Positions 52,469 through 60,279 of a stretch of DNA of 64,000 nt are shown here, one piece after another. The notes beneath the pieces are model-generated. The model worked only from the letters and a program-made list of their open reading frames with translations, was not told where the DNA came from and made no database searches. Both the position numbers and the translations under genes were made by a program. This stretch comes from CAVVFX01 sp963747535 (lineage in GTDB: Bacteria > Acidobacteriota > Terriglobia > Bryobacterales > Bryobacteraceae). The stretch lies in assembly GCA_963747535.1 (NCBI GenBank), contig CAVVFX010000023.1:310001-374000 (forward strand), read 5' to 3'. Positions within the stretch are counted from its first letter, which is position 1. Each line of letters starts with the position of its first letter.

Positions 52469-53461
52469 ATGCCGCGAAGCAATTTGCTCGTTTTCCTGCT
52501 CGCCCTGACAACCGCAACCGCACGGTCTCAGACCGCCGCTCAACCTCCTCCGGGACGCGGCACGGACCGGCCCTCCGCGGAGCAGGTGGAAAAGCTGAAG
52601 TCCGCCGCACCCCTTCCCTACAAGGTTCAGGCCAACTGGGCACAGTTGCCGAAGGGCTACAATTTCGGCGAATGCTCAGGCGTCGATGTCGACAAGCGGG
52701 GGAATGTCTGGGTCTTCAATCGCGGGCACTGGCCGATCATTCAATTCGACCGCTCCGGCAAGATGCTGCAAGCCTGGAGCGAGGATACCGTCCGCGTGAA
52801 GTCGTCTCATGGAATTCGTGTGGGGCCTGACGGAAATCTTTGGGCGGTGGATGTCGACGGCCACGTAGTGTTCAAAATGTCTCCGGAAGGCCGCATTCTT
52901 CTGGTCATCGGCAACCGGCAGGGCGTGCCTGGTAATAACAGCGCGGTGGACGCGTTCAATCGCCCGACCAACGTCGGCTTTCTGGCCAACGGCAACATCC
53001 TGGTGTCGGACGGCTACGTCAATTCCCGAGTGATCGAGTTTAACGGCGACGGCGAGTACGTTCGGCACTGGGGCACCAAAGGGACGGGCGACGGCGAATT
53101 CAACCTGGTGCACGACGTCGCAGTGGACACACATCAACGGATCTATGTCGCCGACCGCAGCAACGAGCGCATCCAGGTCTTCGACGAAAATGGCAAATTC
53201 CTGGAGAAATGGACCGGCATTGGCTCGCCGTGGGGAATCTATTTCGTCCCCGGGCAAAGCGCGATTTACATGTGCGACGGCAAATATGATCGCATCGTCA
53301 AACTCAATCTCGAAGGGCAGGTTTTGGGCGTACTAAGTTCCTGGGGCAAAGCTCCCGGCAAACTGGATTACGTCCACAGCATTGCGGTCGATCCGGCGGA
53401 CTCCAGTATCTACACCGTCGAGATCAAGAACTGGCGTGTGCAGAAGTGGGTGAGGCAGTAG
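52469..53461 (+). CDS. Secreted NHL-repeat protein (peptidylglycine lyase-like propeller)
   Basis: 330 residues from the ATG at 52469 (a GTG three codons earlier is possible). Signal peptide MPRSNLLVFLLALTTATA. Six-bladed NHL propeller with units such as NFGECSGVDVDKRGNVWVFN, SHGIRVGPDGNLWAVDVDG and LVHDVAVDTHQRIYVADRSN. The arrangement matches proteins annotated as peptidyl-alpha-hydroxyglycine alpha-amidating lyase-like, but lyase activity cannot be claimed. Second secreted propeller in the window (the other is at 44387). Confidence 0.83.
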   Translation: MPRSNLLVFLLALTTATARSQTAAQPPPGRGTDRPSAEQVEKLKSAAPLPYKVQANWAQLPKGYNFGECSGVDVDKRGNVWVFNRGHWPIIQFDRSGKMLQAWSEDTVRVKSSHGIRVGPDGNLWAVDVDGHVVFKMSPEGRILLVIGNRQGVPGNNSAVDAFNRPTNVGFLANGNILVSDGYVNSRVIEFNGDGEYVRHWGTKGTGDGEFNLVHDVAVDTHQRIYVADRSNERIQVFDENGKFLEKWTGIGSPWGIYFVPGQSAIYMCDGKYDRIVKLNLEGQVLGVLSSWGKAPGKLDYVHSIAVDPADSSIYTVEIKNWRVQKWVRQ

Positions 53462-53564
53462 AATCGCCTCCGGGCCATTTATACTGCGTATATTGCCGAA
53501 CTGCTCCCTGCGGGGTGTTGGGGGCGGGCGTGCGATCTTCGAACGAAAGGTATTCATCACATAC

Positions 53565-53768
53565 ATGGATCTAATGCCGATAATCAAAGAACTGATGGAA
53601 GAACGGGATTTGGTGGAAGGGGCAATCATCAGCCTCGAGAGAATTGCGGCGCAGCGCGGCAAGCGGCGCGGCCGCCCGCCTGCGTGGATGAAGCTTCTGG
53701 AGGAAGCCGACGCGACCGCGCCAAAGAAACGCGGACGCCCGCCAATCAAAAGGCATGCGGCTAAATAG
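53565..53768 (+). CDS. Small AT-hook-like protein
   Basis: 67 residues from the ATG at 53565. A short amphipathic helix (MPIIKELMEERDLVEGAIISL) is followed by two basic RGRPP motifs (KRRGRPPAW and KKRGRPPIK), which are AT-hook cores that bind the minor groove of AT-rich DNA. Such two-hook miniproteins in GC-rich Acidobacteria may be nucleoid-associated or regulatory. The ribosome-binding site is weak (AAAGG 14 nt upstream); the frame is open upstream to 53493, but without coding character. Confidence 0.6.
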   Translation: MDLMPIIKELMEERDLVEGAIISLERIAAQRGKRRGRPPAWMKLLEEADATAPKKRGRPPIKRHAAK

Positions 53769-53790
53769 GCCGGGATGCCCGGCATGATTC

Positions 53791-54972
53791 ATGGATGTTC
53801 AAAGTAAACTTCGCGCGTGGTGGTCGTTTCGCCAGGGGCTTGACGGACGGTACGCCGGCAATGCGGCTGCGTTCGTTTTGCGGGAGACCGGGTGGGCGCG
53901 ATCTGTCGGCGGAGCCGGACCTTATCTAGGTCTCTTTGCGCGATGCGGAGCCTCTCGCGAAGCCGTCGATGCGGCTCTCGAAAGATGCGAGATTCAGGAA
54001 GTGCCGGCAGCGCGGGGATGCACATATATCGTTCCCGCAGCGGACTTCGCGGTGGCCTTGAAGGCGGGTGAAGGTTTCAGCTACGAATCCGACATGAAGA
54101 CCGCGCGCAAACTGGGAGTTACCGATGAGGAAATCGATCGGTTATCGACTGCGGTGCTGGCAGCCTTAAAGTCCAGAGCGATGGAGCCCGACGGATTGAA
54201 GTCTGAGCTGGGCGGCGCGGTCCGCAATCTGGGCGAAGCAGGCAAGAAAAAGGGCGTGACCACAACCCTGCCGCTGGCGCTCGGACGGCTCCAGGAAGAG
54301 GGGGAAATCCGGCGCATCCCGACCAATGGCCGCATCGACCAGCAGCGCTATCGCTACACGCTGTGGCAACCGAATCCCCTCAGAAGTTACAAGGAATCGG
54401 CCGAAGAAACTTACACGGCGCTGGCACACCGCTACTTCATGTGGATCGGGCCTGCAACGTTGGGGGAGTTTCAGTGGTTCTCGGCACTGAGCGTGAAGGC
54501 GAATAAGGCGGCGATTGATTCGCTCCGTCTCGTGGACATCGGGGACGGACGCTTGATCCTGCCCGAGCTGCGCGATGCGTGGGAATCGTTCCAGCCGCCG
54601 AAAGAACCGCAGATCAGCATGGTCAGCAGCATCGATGGAATCGTGCTGCTGCGGCGCGATCTGGCCGGGATGGTCGATCCTGCCGATTTGAAGAAGGTCA
54701 CGAATAGCGGGGAGGGAAGCGGACCCAAGGATCTTCCCAGTCACGCCATCCTCGATCGCGGCCGGCTGATTGGTTTGTGGGAGTACGATCCGGACTCTGC
54801 CTCCATCGCCTGGACGACGTTCGGCAAAGCGACTCAGGCTGTGCGCGATTGCGTAGTGCGGACTGAAGCCTATGTGCGGGATCAGTTGGGGGATGCGCGG
54901 TCGTTCAGTCTGGATAGTCCCAAGAGCCGCGCGCCGCGCATTACGGCCCTTCGGAAATCGGCTGGAAGGTAG
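53791..54972 (+). CDS. Winged-helix AlkZ/YcaQ-like DNA glycosylase family protein
   Basis: 393 residues. Matches the HTH_42 family of three tandem winged helices, which includes AlkZ and YcaQ glycosylases that unhook interstrand crosslinks. Visible pieces: FRQGLDGRY near the N-terminus, GARGCTYIV-type strand (AARGCTYIVPAADF), and GLWEYDPDSASIAW with TFGKATQAV at the C-terminus. The catalytic Gln-hydrophobic-Gln/Asp motif of the characterised members is not obvious, so the activity is unproven. Its last 32 bp overlap the convergent gene at 54941. Confidence 0.78.
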   Translation: MDVQSKLRAWWSFRQGLDGRYAGNAAAFVLRETGWARSVGGAGPYLGLFARCGASREAVDAALERCEIQEVPAARGCTYIVPAADFAVALKAGEGFSYESDMKTARKLGVTDEEIDRLSTAVLAALKSRAMEPDGLKSELGGAVRNLGEAGKKKGVTTTLPLALGRLQEEGEIRRIPTNGRIDQQRYRYTLWQPNPLRSYKESAEETYTALAHRYFMWIGPATLGEFQWFSALSVKANKAAIDSLRLVDIGDGRLILPELRDAWESFQPPKEPQISMVSSIDGIVLLRRDLAGMVDPADLKKVTNSGEGSGPKDLPSHAILDRGRLIGLWEYDPDSASIAWTTFGKATQAVRDCVVRTEAYVRDQLGDARSFSLDSPKSRAPRITALRKSAGR

Positions 54973-55306
54973 GCCAGTCGCGGCACGCCGCGATCCTCCT
55001 GACTACAGTCCAACGGTCGTGGGTGCGCGTGAGGATGAACGTATATGGGCGGCTCCCGCCGTTCATGCCGCCGATTCGCACACCGTCAGCGTCGGCAGTG
55101 GCTACGTCGGGCACCAGCGCGTCGATATGGCGGACCCGGTAGACGAAGGGTCCACGCTCGCGCCAGACTTCGCCGGTTCCACGCTGGGTGTCTCTCCTGG
55201 CATACTCTGCGATGGCTGCGCGAATGTCGCTTTCGTCCCTTGGGGGGAGTTTGAGTTGCGAAGCCGCACAGGCGGGCAGAAGGAGCAGTAACGCAAGTGT
55301 CCTCAT
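54941..55306 (-). CDS. Secreted SnoaL/NTF2-like small protein
   Basis: 121 residues from the ATG at 55306, beginning with a signal or lipoprotein-type peptide (MRTLALLLLLPACAAS). The rest (DESDIRAAIAEYARRD..., YTFILTRTHDRWTVVRRIA) has the helix plus beta-sheet pattern of NTF2/SnoaL-like proteins. Function unknown. A longer frame to 55516 runs into repeat sequence and is not used. Tail-to-tail overlap of 32 bp with the AlkZ-like gene. Confidence 0.65.
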   Translation of the reverse strand: MRTLALLLLLPACAASQLKLPPRDESDIRAAIAEYARRDTQRGTGEVWRERGPFVYRVRHIDALVPDVATADADGVRIGGMNGGSRPYTFILTRTHDRWTVVRRIAACRDWPTFQPISEGP

Positions 55307-55407
55307 AAGACAGCAATGCCGCGTAGGTAGAAATCCTTGCACGACGAGAAATCCTGCACGGTTTGCGGCTCCTGCGCAGCCGCCTGCAACCAGGACTCCG
55401 CGGCGCG

Positions 55408-55450
55408 GACATTCGTTTTTTGTGGTCTGCGGGTTGCGGAGCAGCCGCGC
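55408..55450 (-). repeat. REP-like repeat, decayed copy
   Basis: Keeps TTCGTTTTTTGTGGTCTGC and a GCAGCCGC end in the same order as the other copies, but the first stem arm is altered, so the main hairpin is lost. Confidence 0.5.
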
Positions 55451-55672
55451 GGCTTTGGCCTTCTGTGGGGCGGACGCCACGTCCGCAAGCGACCCACTGG
55501 CCGCCCTGTCGCGCAACTAACAGGCTTTGGTATGGGAAGCGGCCTGGGTTGCGGCTGTTTCCGCGACTTTCCCTTTCACCCGACTACTCGAAATGAAGCC
55601 GGAGAAACGTGCTTTCCACATTTAAATGTGCCCTCTGCTTCGCAAGACGTGAAATTCAAATGGCCAAAGTCC

Positions 55673-55725
55673 AGCGGCTGCTGCGCAGCCGGGCAGACCA
55701 CGAAATGCGATGGTCTGCCCCACGG
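55673..55725 (+). repeat. REP-like palindromic repeat, copy 4
   Basis: GGCTGCTGCGCAGCC hairpin, GGCAGACCA (55692-55700), a 10-nt loop and the exact complement TGGTCTGCC (55711-55719). Lies just beyond the 3' end of the glycosyltransferase gene. Confidence 0.75.
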
Positions 55726-55732
55726 TTGGCGC

Positions 55733-56749
55733 TCAACTCGCAGGTTTTGCTCTCGAACGGACCATCTGGCCTATGGTGGAGATCGCTTCGAGGGCGCCGT
55801 TATCAAACGTGCTCGGCCGCGCGAGCGCGCGGTCTTTCAATAGATCAAGCGCCGCGGCGACCGCTTGCTCCGGTTGGTCGATGATCCTGGCCCCGGCGCG
55901 GCGGGCCCGTAGACTCTGCCGGTCATATTTACGCGGCCAGGGACGGGCAACTAATGGGACACCGCACGCCAGGGACTCGTAAACCGTGTTGTATCCCGCC
56001 CCTCCAATCAGCACATCTGCGGCGGAGTACAGGTCCATCGCGGGCCAATACTCAACCCACGATTCCGGCGGGACGGCGTCCGGACGCACCGGAGCAATGC
56101 AGCGGACGTCGCAGTCCGGTGCGAATTCGAGAAGCCGGGAGACTACCGCGCCATACCACGCGAGTTCCGCGGAATTCCCGGCAGCGCAGACCATCGCGCA
56201 AGGCTTTTCATCCTGCAGCCCGAGAAGTTGGCGGGCGCGGCCGCGATCCGGTAGCTCGTGCATTGCTCGAATCAGCCACGGCGCCGTCGTCACGGTTTGC
56301 GGGAGGGGTCCAAGACTATCGCCTGCCCAGTCGCCGGGAACCAGAACCAGATCGTAAGAGCTCGCTATAAATGCATGCAGATTGCATTGCGCGGCGTAGT
56401 GTGGATTGAGGTCGCGTTGCACGAATGCTTTCCAGCCCGAAAAGTCAGGGATGACGTTCACCAGTTCACCCCCCAAGCCGCGCGGAAAGGTATCGACGAT
56501 CAATCCATCCGCGGCGTCTGCCGCAAGTTCGCGCAAGACCGCCGCGCGCCCCTGTTCCACATTCATGGCAGGGTCGAGCGCGGCGAGATCCAGCTCAGGC
56601 ATGGCGCGCGCTACGTACGAGGCGTAGGGCGAGTTCGTCAGAATGCGAAATTGCGTGTCGGGGAGTCCCGCGCGCGCGAGTGCGCAGGCACGCGTCAAGT
56701 GACCGAAACCACCGCCCAGAGCATAGACAAGCAAGTGCTGACAAGCCAT
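55733..56749 (-). CDS. Glycosyltransferase, GT28/MurG-like fold
   Basis: 338 residues. N-terminal GGGFGHLTRACALARAG matches the acceptor-binding glycine-rich loop of GT-B enzymes of the MurG/GT28 type. The C-terminal half has the donor-binding segment MDLYSAADVLIGGAGYNTVYESLACGVPLVARPW. Probably transfers a sugar from a nucleotide donor to a cell-surface lipid or glycan. The ATG directly follows the stop of the small acidic protein gene, forming the last gene of a three-gene operon (57909 to 55733). Confidence 0.82.
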   Translation of the reverse strand: MACQHLLVYALGGGFGHLTRACALARAGLPDTQFRILTNSPYASYVARAMPELDLAALDPAMNVEQGRAAVLRELAADAADGLIVDTFPRGLGGELVNVIPDFSGWKAFVQRDLNPHYAAQCNLHAFIASSYDLVLVPGDWAGDSLGPLPQTVTTAPWLIRAMHELPDRGRARQLLGLQDEKPCAMVCAAGNSAELAWYGAVVSRLLEFAPDCDVRCIAPVRPDAVPPESWVEYWPAMDLYSAADVLIGGAGYNTVYESLACGVPLVARPWPRKYDRQSLRARRAGARIIDQPEQAVAAALDLLKDRALARPSTFDNGALEAISTIGQMVRSRAKPAS

Positions 56750-57061
56750 TTAGCTTGCGGACAGGTCGTCTTCGAACCCGCCCGGCCCGTCGTCGGGCGT
56801 CACCAGCGATTCGCCATCGGCTTCAGTGAAGTTGGGGTCCAGGCGATCAGCCCCAGACTCCAGAGCGTATCCGATGAGTGAGTCGTCGTAATCGTCGTAA
56901 TCGTCGTAATCGGTATAAGTGTAGCGATCCAGGCGACGTGTGTAGGGGTCGTCGATCTGACCGTTCTGGCAATCGGGACATCCTACCGAGGTAGTGCGCG
57001 TACAAGGGTGCGGAAACAGAAAGCCGACGCGTCGGGAGCACTGCCATAGTGGAGGCATCAT
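56750..57061 (-). CDS. Small acidic protein with tandem YDD repeat and Cys pairs
   Basis: 103 residues. The N-terminal third has Cys residues (WQCSRR, HPCTRTTSVGCPDC) that could form a zinc site. The middle carries a 9-bp tandem DNA repeat (about 56882-56918) encoding DYDDYDDYDD, and the C-terminus is strongly acidic. The ATG overlaps the upstream membrane protein stop by 4 bp. Not recognised. The acidic, Cys-bearing design suggests a metal- or protein-binding accessory, but this is a guess. Confidence 0.6.
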   Translation of the reverse strand: MMPPLWQCSRRVGFLFPHPCTRTTSVGCPDCQNGQIDDPYTRRLDRYTYTDYDDYDDYDDSLIGYALESGADRLDPNFTEADGESLVTPDDGPGGFEDDLSAS

Positions 57062-57909
57062 TTAGTGTTCCCTCCTTTCCCGGCGGCCATGCGGCGTGCC
57101 AGGTTCAGGATCCGATAGCCACCCATGGAGAGCATGCCCGCGGTTCTCACAACCTCCTGATCCGATGTCACCGTCGCTTTTAACGCCACAGCCTTCTCCG
57201 TGACACGGACGCTGCGCAGAGTCGCGGATGGACCAACTCTCACCTCTTCTTTGAGCGCGTGTTCGGCCGGCCGCGCGTCTCCATAGCGCTCCTTCGGATA
57301 GGAAAAGCGAACGTTGACGAGGTAGGTGACACGCGTTTTCGTCTTACGTTTCCCACGCGCGTTGGAAAACATTCGTTTGCGTACCATTTCCTTTATCTCG
57401 TCGGTCAGCACGGTTCCATCGAGCAGCGGTCCTTCGAGCGCGAGCCAGCATTCTTCGAAAAACTCCTGACGGCCGTTCTTTCGCCCGCTCCACGATTCCT
57501 GGGAGAGCCGGGTGGGTTTCGACGCCAGGGCCAGGCGGAGCGAAAAAGGTTTCTCCGGTTTGGCATCCGATTGGACCATGGCGAGTCTTTGTCTGGTGAT
57601 TTCGAGACGCTTGGGATGCGCGAGGAGTTTGCCTTTGGCCACCAACCAATAAATCCACCACGCGAGTCCGCCGATGATTGCCAGAATCGATACCGCCAGC
57701 ACTAAAGCGAGTCCGGTGACCGCGCCGATGATCGCACCAGCGACTCCGGCGACACTCACGATACCGCCCGTCTTTGCCAGCCGCCTCCTGCGAGCCGCGA
57801 CGGCCTTTGCGATCGCAGTGATCTGGTCGAGATCTGAAAGAAGCGAGACAAGCGGAGACTGGGCTTCGTAGATCCCCTCCTTTTCCAGTTGTTGTTGGTT
57901 TACGGCCAC
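57058..57909 (-). CDS. Membrane protein of unknown function
   Basis: 283 residues. A cytoplasmic helical N-terminus (~1-45) leads into two adjacent hydrophobic helices (~48-95: VAGVAGAIIGAVTGLALVLA and the next). The remaining ~185 residues are soluble and rich in Lys/Arg with beta character (TKTRVTYLVNVRFSYPKERY). No family recognised. First gene of the operon with the YDD protein and a glycosyltransferase, and divergent (39 bp) from a GT4 gene. Confidence 0.65.
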   Translation of the reverse strand: MAVNQQQLEKEGIYEAQSPLVSLLSDLDQITAIAKAVAARRRRLAKTGGIVSVAGVAGAIIGAVTGLALVLAVSILAIIGGLAWWIYWLVAKGKLLAHPKRLEITRQRLAMVQSDAKPEKPFSLRLALASKPTRLSQESWSGRKNGRQEFFEECWLALEGPLLDGTVLTDEIKEMVRKRMFSNARGKRKTKTRVTYLVNVRFSYPKERYGDARPAEHALKEEVRVGPSATLRSVRVTEKAVALKATVTSDQEVVRTAGMLSMGGYRILNLARRMAAGKGGNTK

Positions 57910-57948
57910 GGATCACCTGATTGCGGTTATCTTAACAGATGATCGCGC

Positions 57949-59277
57949 GTGCGTAATCCAATTGCATACATCTCGTTTGACGTGGTGCCTGCGCCGAAAG
58001 GCGCTGCGACCCACATCCAGGCTTTTGCGCAGTCGCTGGCCCGCCGTTTTGGAGCGGTCGACCTGGTGACCGCAGCAACGGGGATGGCGGAGACTCCGGC
58101 GATCGAACGCTGGCCCGGCGTGTGGCATTATGAGCTGCCAGCCGCCGGTAAGAGCCTGATCGATCGCGTGCTGTGCTTCCAGTTATTCCTCTCGCGCTGG
58201 CTGGAGAATCGGAGTTTTGAGGCCATTCAATTTCGTTCGACGTTCGAGGGTCTGCCTCTAATCCAGTGGCGCGGACGTTCACGCCTGATCTTCGAAGTGA
58301 ATGGGCTCGCTTCCATCGAACTCAAATACCGCTATCAACGCGCTGCTGACGACCGGGATTTGATGCGCAAATTGATGCTCCAGGAATCACTCTGTCTGGA
58401 GGCCGCGGACCTGATTGTGACACCTAGCGGCGTGACTCGCGAGTACCTGGCGTCGGCGCGGCGTGTGCCGCACGACAAGATCCAGGTGATTCCGAATGGC
58501 GTCGATCTCGATCTGTTTCAAGCCTCGCCGCACCAGGCCAGGAACGGGACCATGCGTCTCATATATTTTGGAACTCTGGCGGCCTGGCAAGGCGTGGAGC
58601 TGGGTATCCGCGCGCTGGCTCAGATCACCGGTCAGGTCGACGCAACCCTGATGATCGGCTCTACCCTGACGATCATCGGGACCGGGAGCGGCAGGCAGCG
58701 CGATGCGCTCAGCGCCCTGGCGGCTAAGCTTGGCGTCGGCAGCCGAGTGAGCGTGCTGCCGCCGGCGCCGCAAGCGGAGCTCGCAGGATATCTGCGCGAC
58801 TCCGACGTGATCCTGGTCCCGCTCACGCTCAGCGACCGCAATACCGTCCAGGGCTGCTGTCCACTCAAGGCTCTCGAAGGCATGGCATCAGGCACGCCTG
58901 TCATTGCGACCGATCTGCCCGTGGTGCGCGAGTTGGGACGCGACGGAGAGCATTTTCTCCTGGTCCGTCCGGGCTCGGTGGACCACATTGCGGAAACCGT
59001 GATCCGGCTCCGGTCGGACCGTCTCCTCGCTCGGCGCATCTCGCAACAGGCGCGCCAACACGTCGAAGACAACTATAGCTGGGAACGAGCGGGTGACTCT
59101 TTGATCAACTGTTACGAGAGGCTCGGGATCAGCCGTTCTATGACGGATTGGAGCTGCCGGCGTTCGCCCTCGAACGTAAATTGCTCCATGGCGCGCTCGC
59201 GGGCGGCGCGCCGGACCTTTATCCGGTGTTCCGAGCCGACGTCGAGCCACTCCAGGACCGCGTCCCCCAGGCGGTGA
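57949..59277 (+). CDS. Glycosyltransferase family 4 with an extended tail
   Basis: 442 residues from a GTG. GT-B fold: N-terminal PAPKGAATHIQAF loop, linker IPNGVDLDLF (~180-190), donor domain with YFGTLAAWQGVELGIRAL, PLTLSDRNTVQGCCPLKALEG and GMASGTPVIATD. The family would end near YERLG (~393), where the convergent neighbour's stop lies. The frame instead runs on for ~49 residues antisense to that neighbour, with a Ser/Arg-rich, non-family tail, suggesting a lost stop codon. Probable role in cell-surface glycan synthesis. Confidence 0.85.
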   Translation: MRNPIAYISFDVVPAPKGAATHIQAFAQSLARRFGAVDLVTAATGMAETPAIERWPGVWHYELPAAGKSLIDRVLCFQLFLSRWLENRSFEAIQFRSTFEGLPLIQWRGRSRLIFEVNGLASIELKYRYQRAADDRDLMRKLMLQESLCLEAADLIVTPSGVTREYLASARRVPHDKIQVIPNGVDLDLFQASPHQARNGTMRLIYFGTLAAWQGVELGIRALAQITGQVDATLMIGSTLTIIGTGSGRQRDALSALAAKLGVGSRVSVLPPAPQAELAGYLRDSDVILVPLTLSDRNTVQGCCPLKALEGMASGTPVIATDLPVVRELGRDGEHFLLVRPGSVDHIAETVIRLRSDRLLARRISQQARQHVEDNYSWERAGDSLINCYERLGISRSMTDWSCRRSPSNVNCSMARSRAARRTFIRCSEPTSSHSRTASPRR

Positions 59278-60266
59278 AGTTGCCACCGTGGAACAATCAC
59301 TCCATTAGCACCCGGCGTGATGATTTCGGGAATCCCGCCGGCATCGCTTCCGATACATCCACAACCGGCCGCCATCGCTTCGAGCAACGCGTTGGGCATT
59401 CCATCCCAAAGCGAAGGCTGCAGATACACGTCGCACAATTGCAGATGTTGATTGACCTCCGCCGCCGTGGCTAGCTGACCTGTCACCAGGACCCGATTTT
59501 CGTCCAGGGTTCCCGGACCGATCCACTGCATTACCTTTACCACCTCTGACGGACGCACTTCGCCAATGATCAACAGGCACGCAGGGCGATTCTCACGAAC
59601 CCGCTGCAAGGCTTGCAAGAGATGCTGCTGGCCTTTTTTCTCGCGCAACTCTCCCGCAAATCCCAGCACCGCTTCATCCGCGCGAATGCCGAGCTTTTGA
59701 CGCAGATGAACGTCGGGTGGCAGCGGACGAAAGATTTCGTGATCAACGGCGTTACGCAGCCAGAAGATATCGTCGCGGCCACAGAGTGCGGTAACCTTGG
59801 CTACCAGTTCTTTGGTTACAGCGGTAATACAATGGGCCTGCTGCAGCGTCCAGAGCAGCCGCGCAAAATCGCCAGGAGGGAACATGTCGCGATCGAGATC
59901 GTTGCCGCGGATGCTCACGGTCGAGGGAATCGATTTTAATTGCCCGGCCCACGCGGCAAGAAACCCGGCCGGCGCAAGATAGTGGCCCCAGATGGCATCG
60001 TACTTGTGCCGGCTGACCAGCCAGTCGATGAGGTTCATGCTGTGGGGAAGAGTCGAGTCCCACTCGCGGAATCTGCCCACGCGATAAACGCCAGGGTTTC
60101 CGTCCTTTTGCACGACAACACCGGGCTGCAAAACCCGCGTCCAGGCGATCACGTCAACTTCCAACCCGATTTCAGCCAGCGCATGCGAGATCCGCCCGGC
60201 GCTCGTTGCCACGCCTCCCAGATCCGGCGGGTAGCGTTCGGCAAGGAACATCAGCCGCCGCTTCAT
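59112..60266 (-). CDS. Glycosyltransferase family 4
   Basis: 384 residues from the ATG at 60266, 13 bp after the end of the epimerase-like gene. GT4 layout: N-terminal ERYPPDLGGVATSAGRISHAL, RNAVDHEIFRPL linker (~190), donor site GFAGELREKKGQQHLLQAL, SLWDGMPNALLEAMAAGCGCIGSDAGGIPEI with the E-x7-E-like region. A longer frame to 60326 overlaps the previous gene. Works with the neighbouring GT and the NAD-dependent enzyme in glycan synthesis (inference). Overlaps the convergent GT4 by 166 bp. Confidence 0.88.
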   Translation of the reverse strand: MKRRLMFLAERYPPDLGGVATSAGRISHALAEIGLEVDVIAWTRVLQPGVVVQKDGNPGVYRVGRFREWDSTLPHSMNLIDWLVSRHKYDAIWGHYLAPAGFLAAWAGQLKSIPSTVSIRGNDLDRDMFPPGDFARLLWTLQQAHCITAVTKELVAKVTALCGRDDIFWLRNAVDHEIFRPLPPDVHLRQKLGIRADEAVLGFAGELREKKGQQHLLQALQRVRENRPACLLIIGEVRPSEVVKVMQWIGPGTLDENRVLVTGQLATAAEVNQHLQLCDVYLQPSLWDGMPNALLEAMAAGCGCIGSDAGGIPEIITPGANGVIVPRWQLHRLGDAVLEWLDVGSEHRIKVRRAARERAMEQFTFEGERRQLQSVIERLIPSLS

Positions 60267-60279
60267 ACCAAAAACCGCT

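Larger units (their letters stand above)
55307..55732. other. Intergenic region with two REP-like copies
   Basis: 426 bp holding a decayed repeat copy (about 55408-55450), a GGGGCGGAC/GTCCGC dyad just after it, and a full copy at 55673-55725. No gene is supported. Confidence 0.6.

Noticed and set aside
56882..56918. 9-bp tandem repeat considered as a CRISPR or VNTR array
   Set aside because: Unit is too short, has no spacers, and encodes the YDD repeat of a coding gene.
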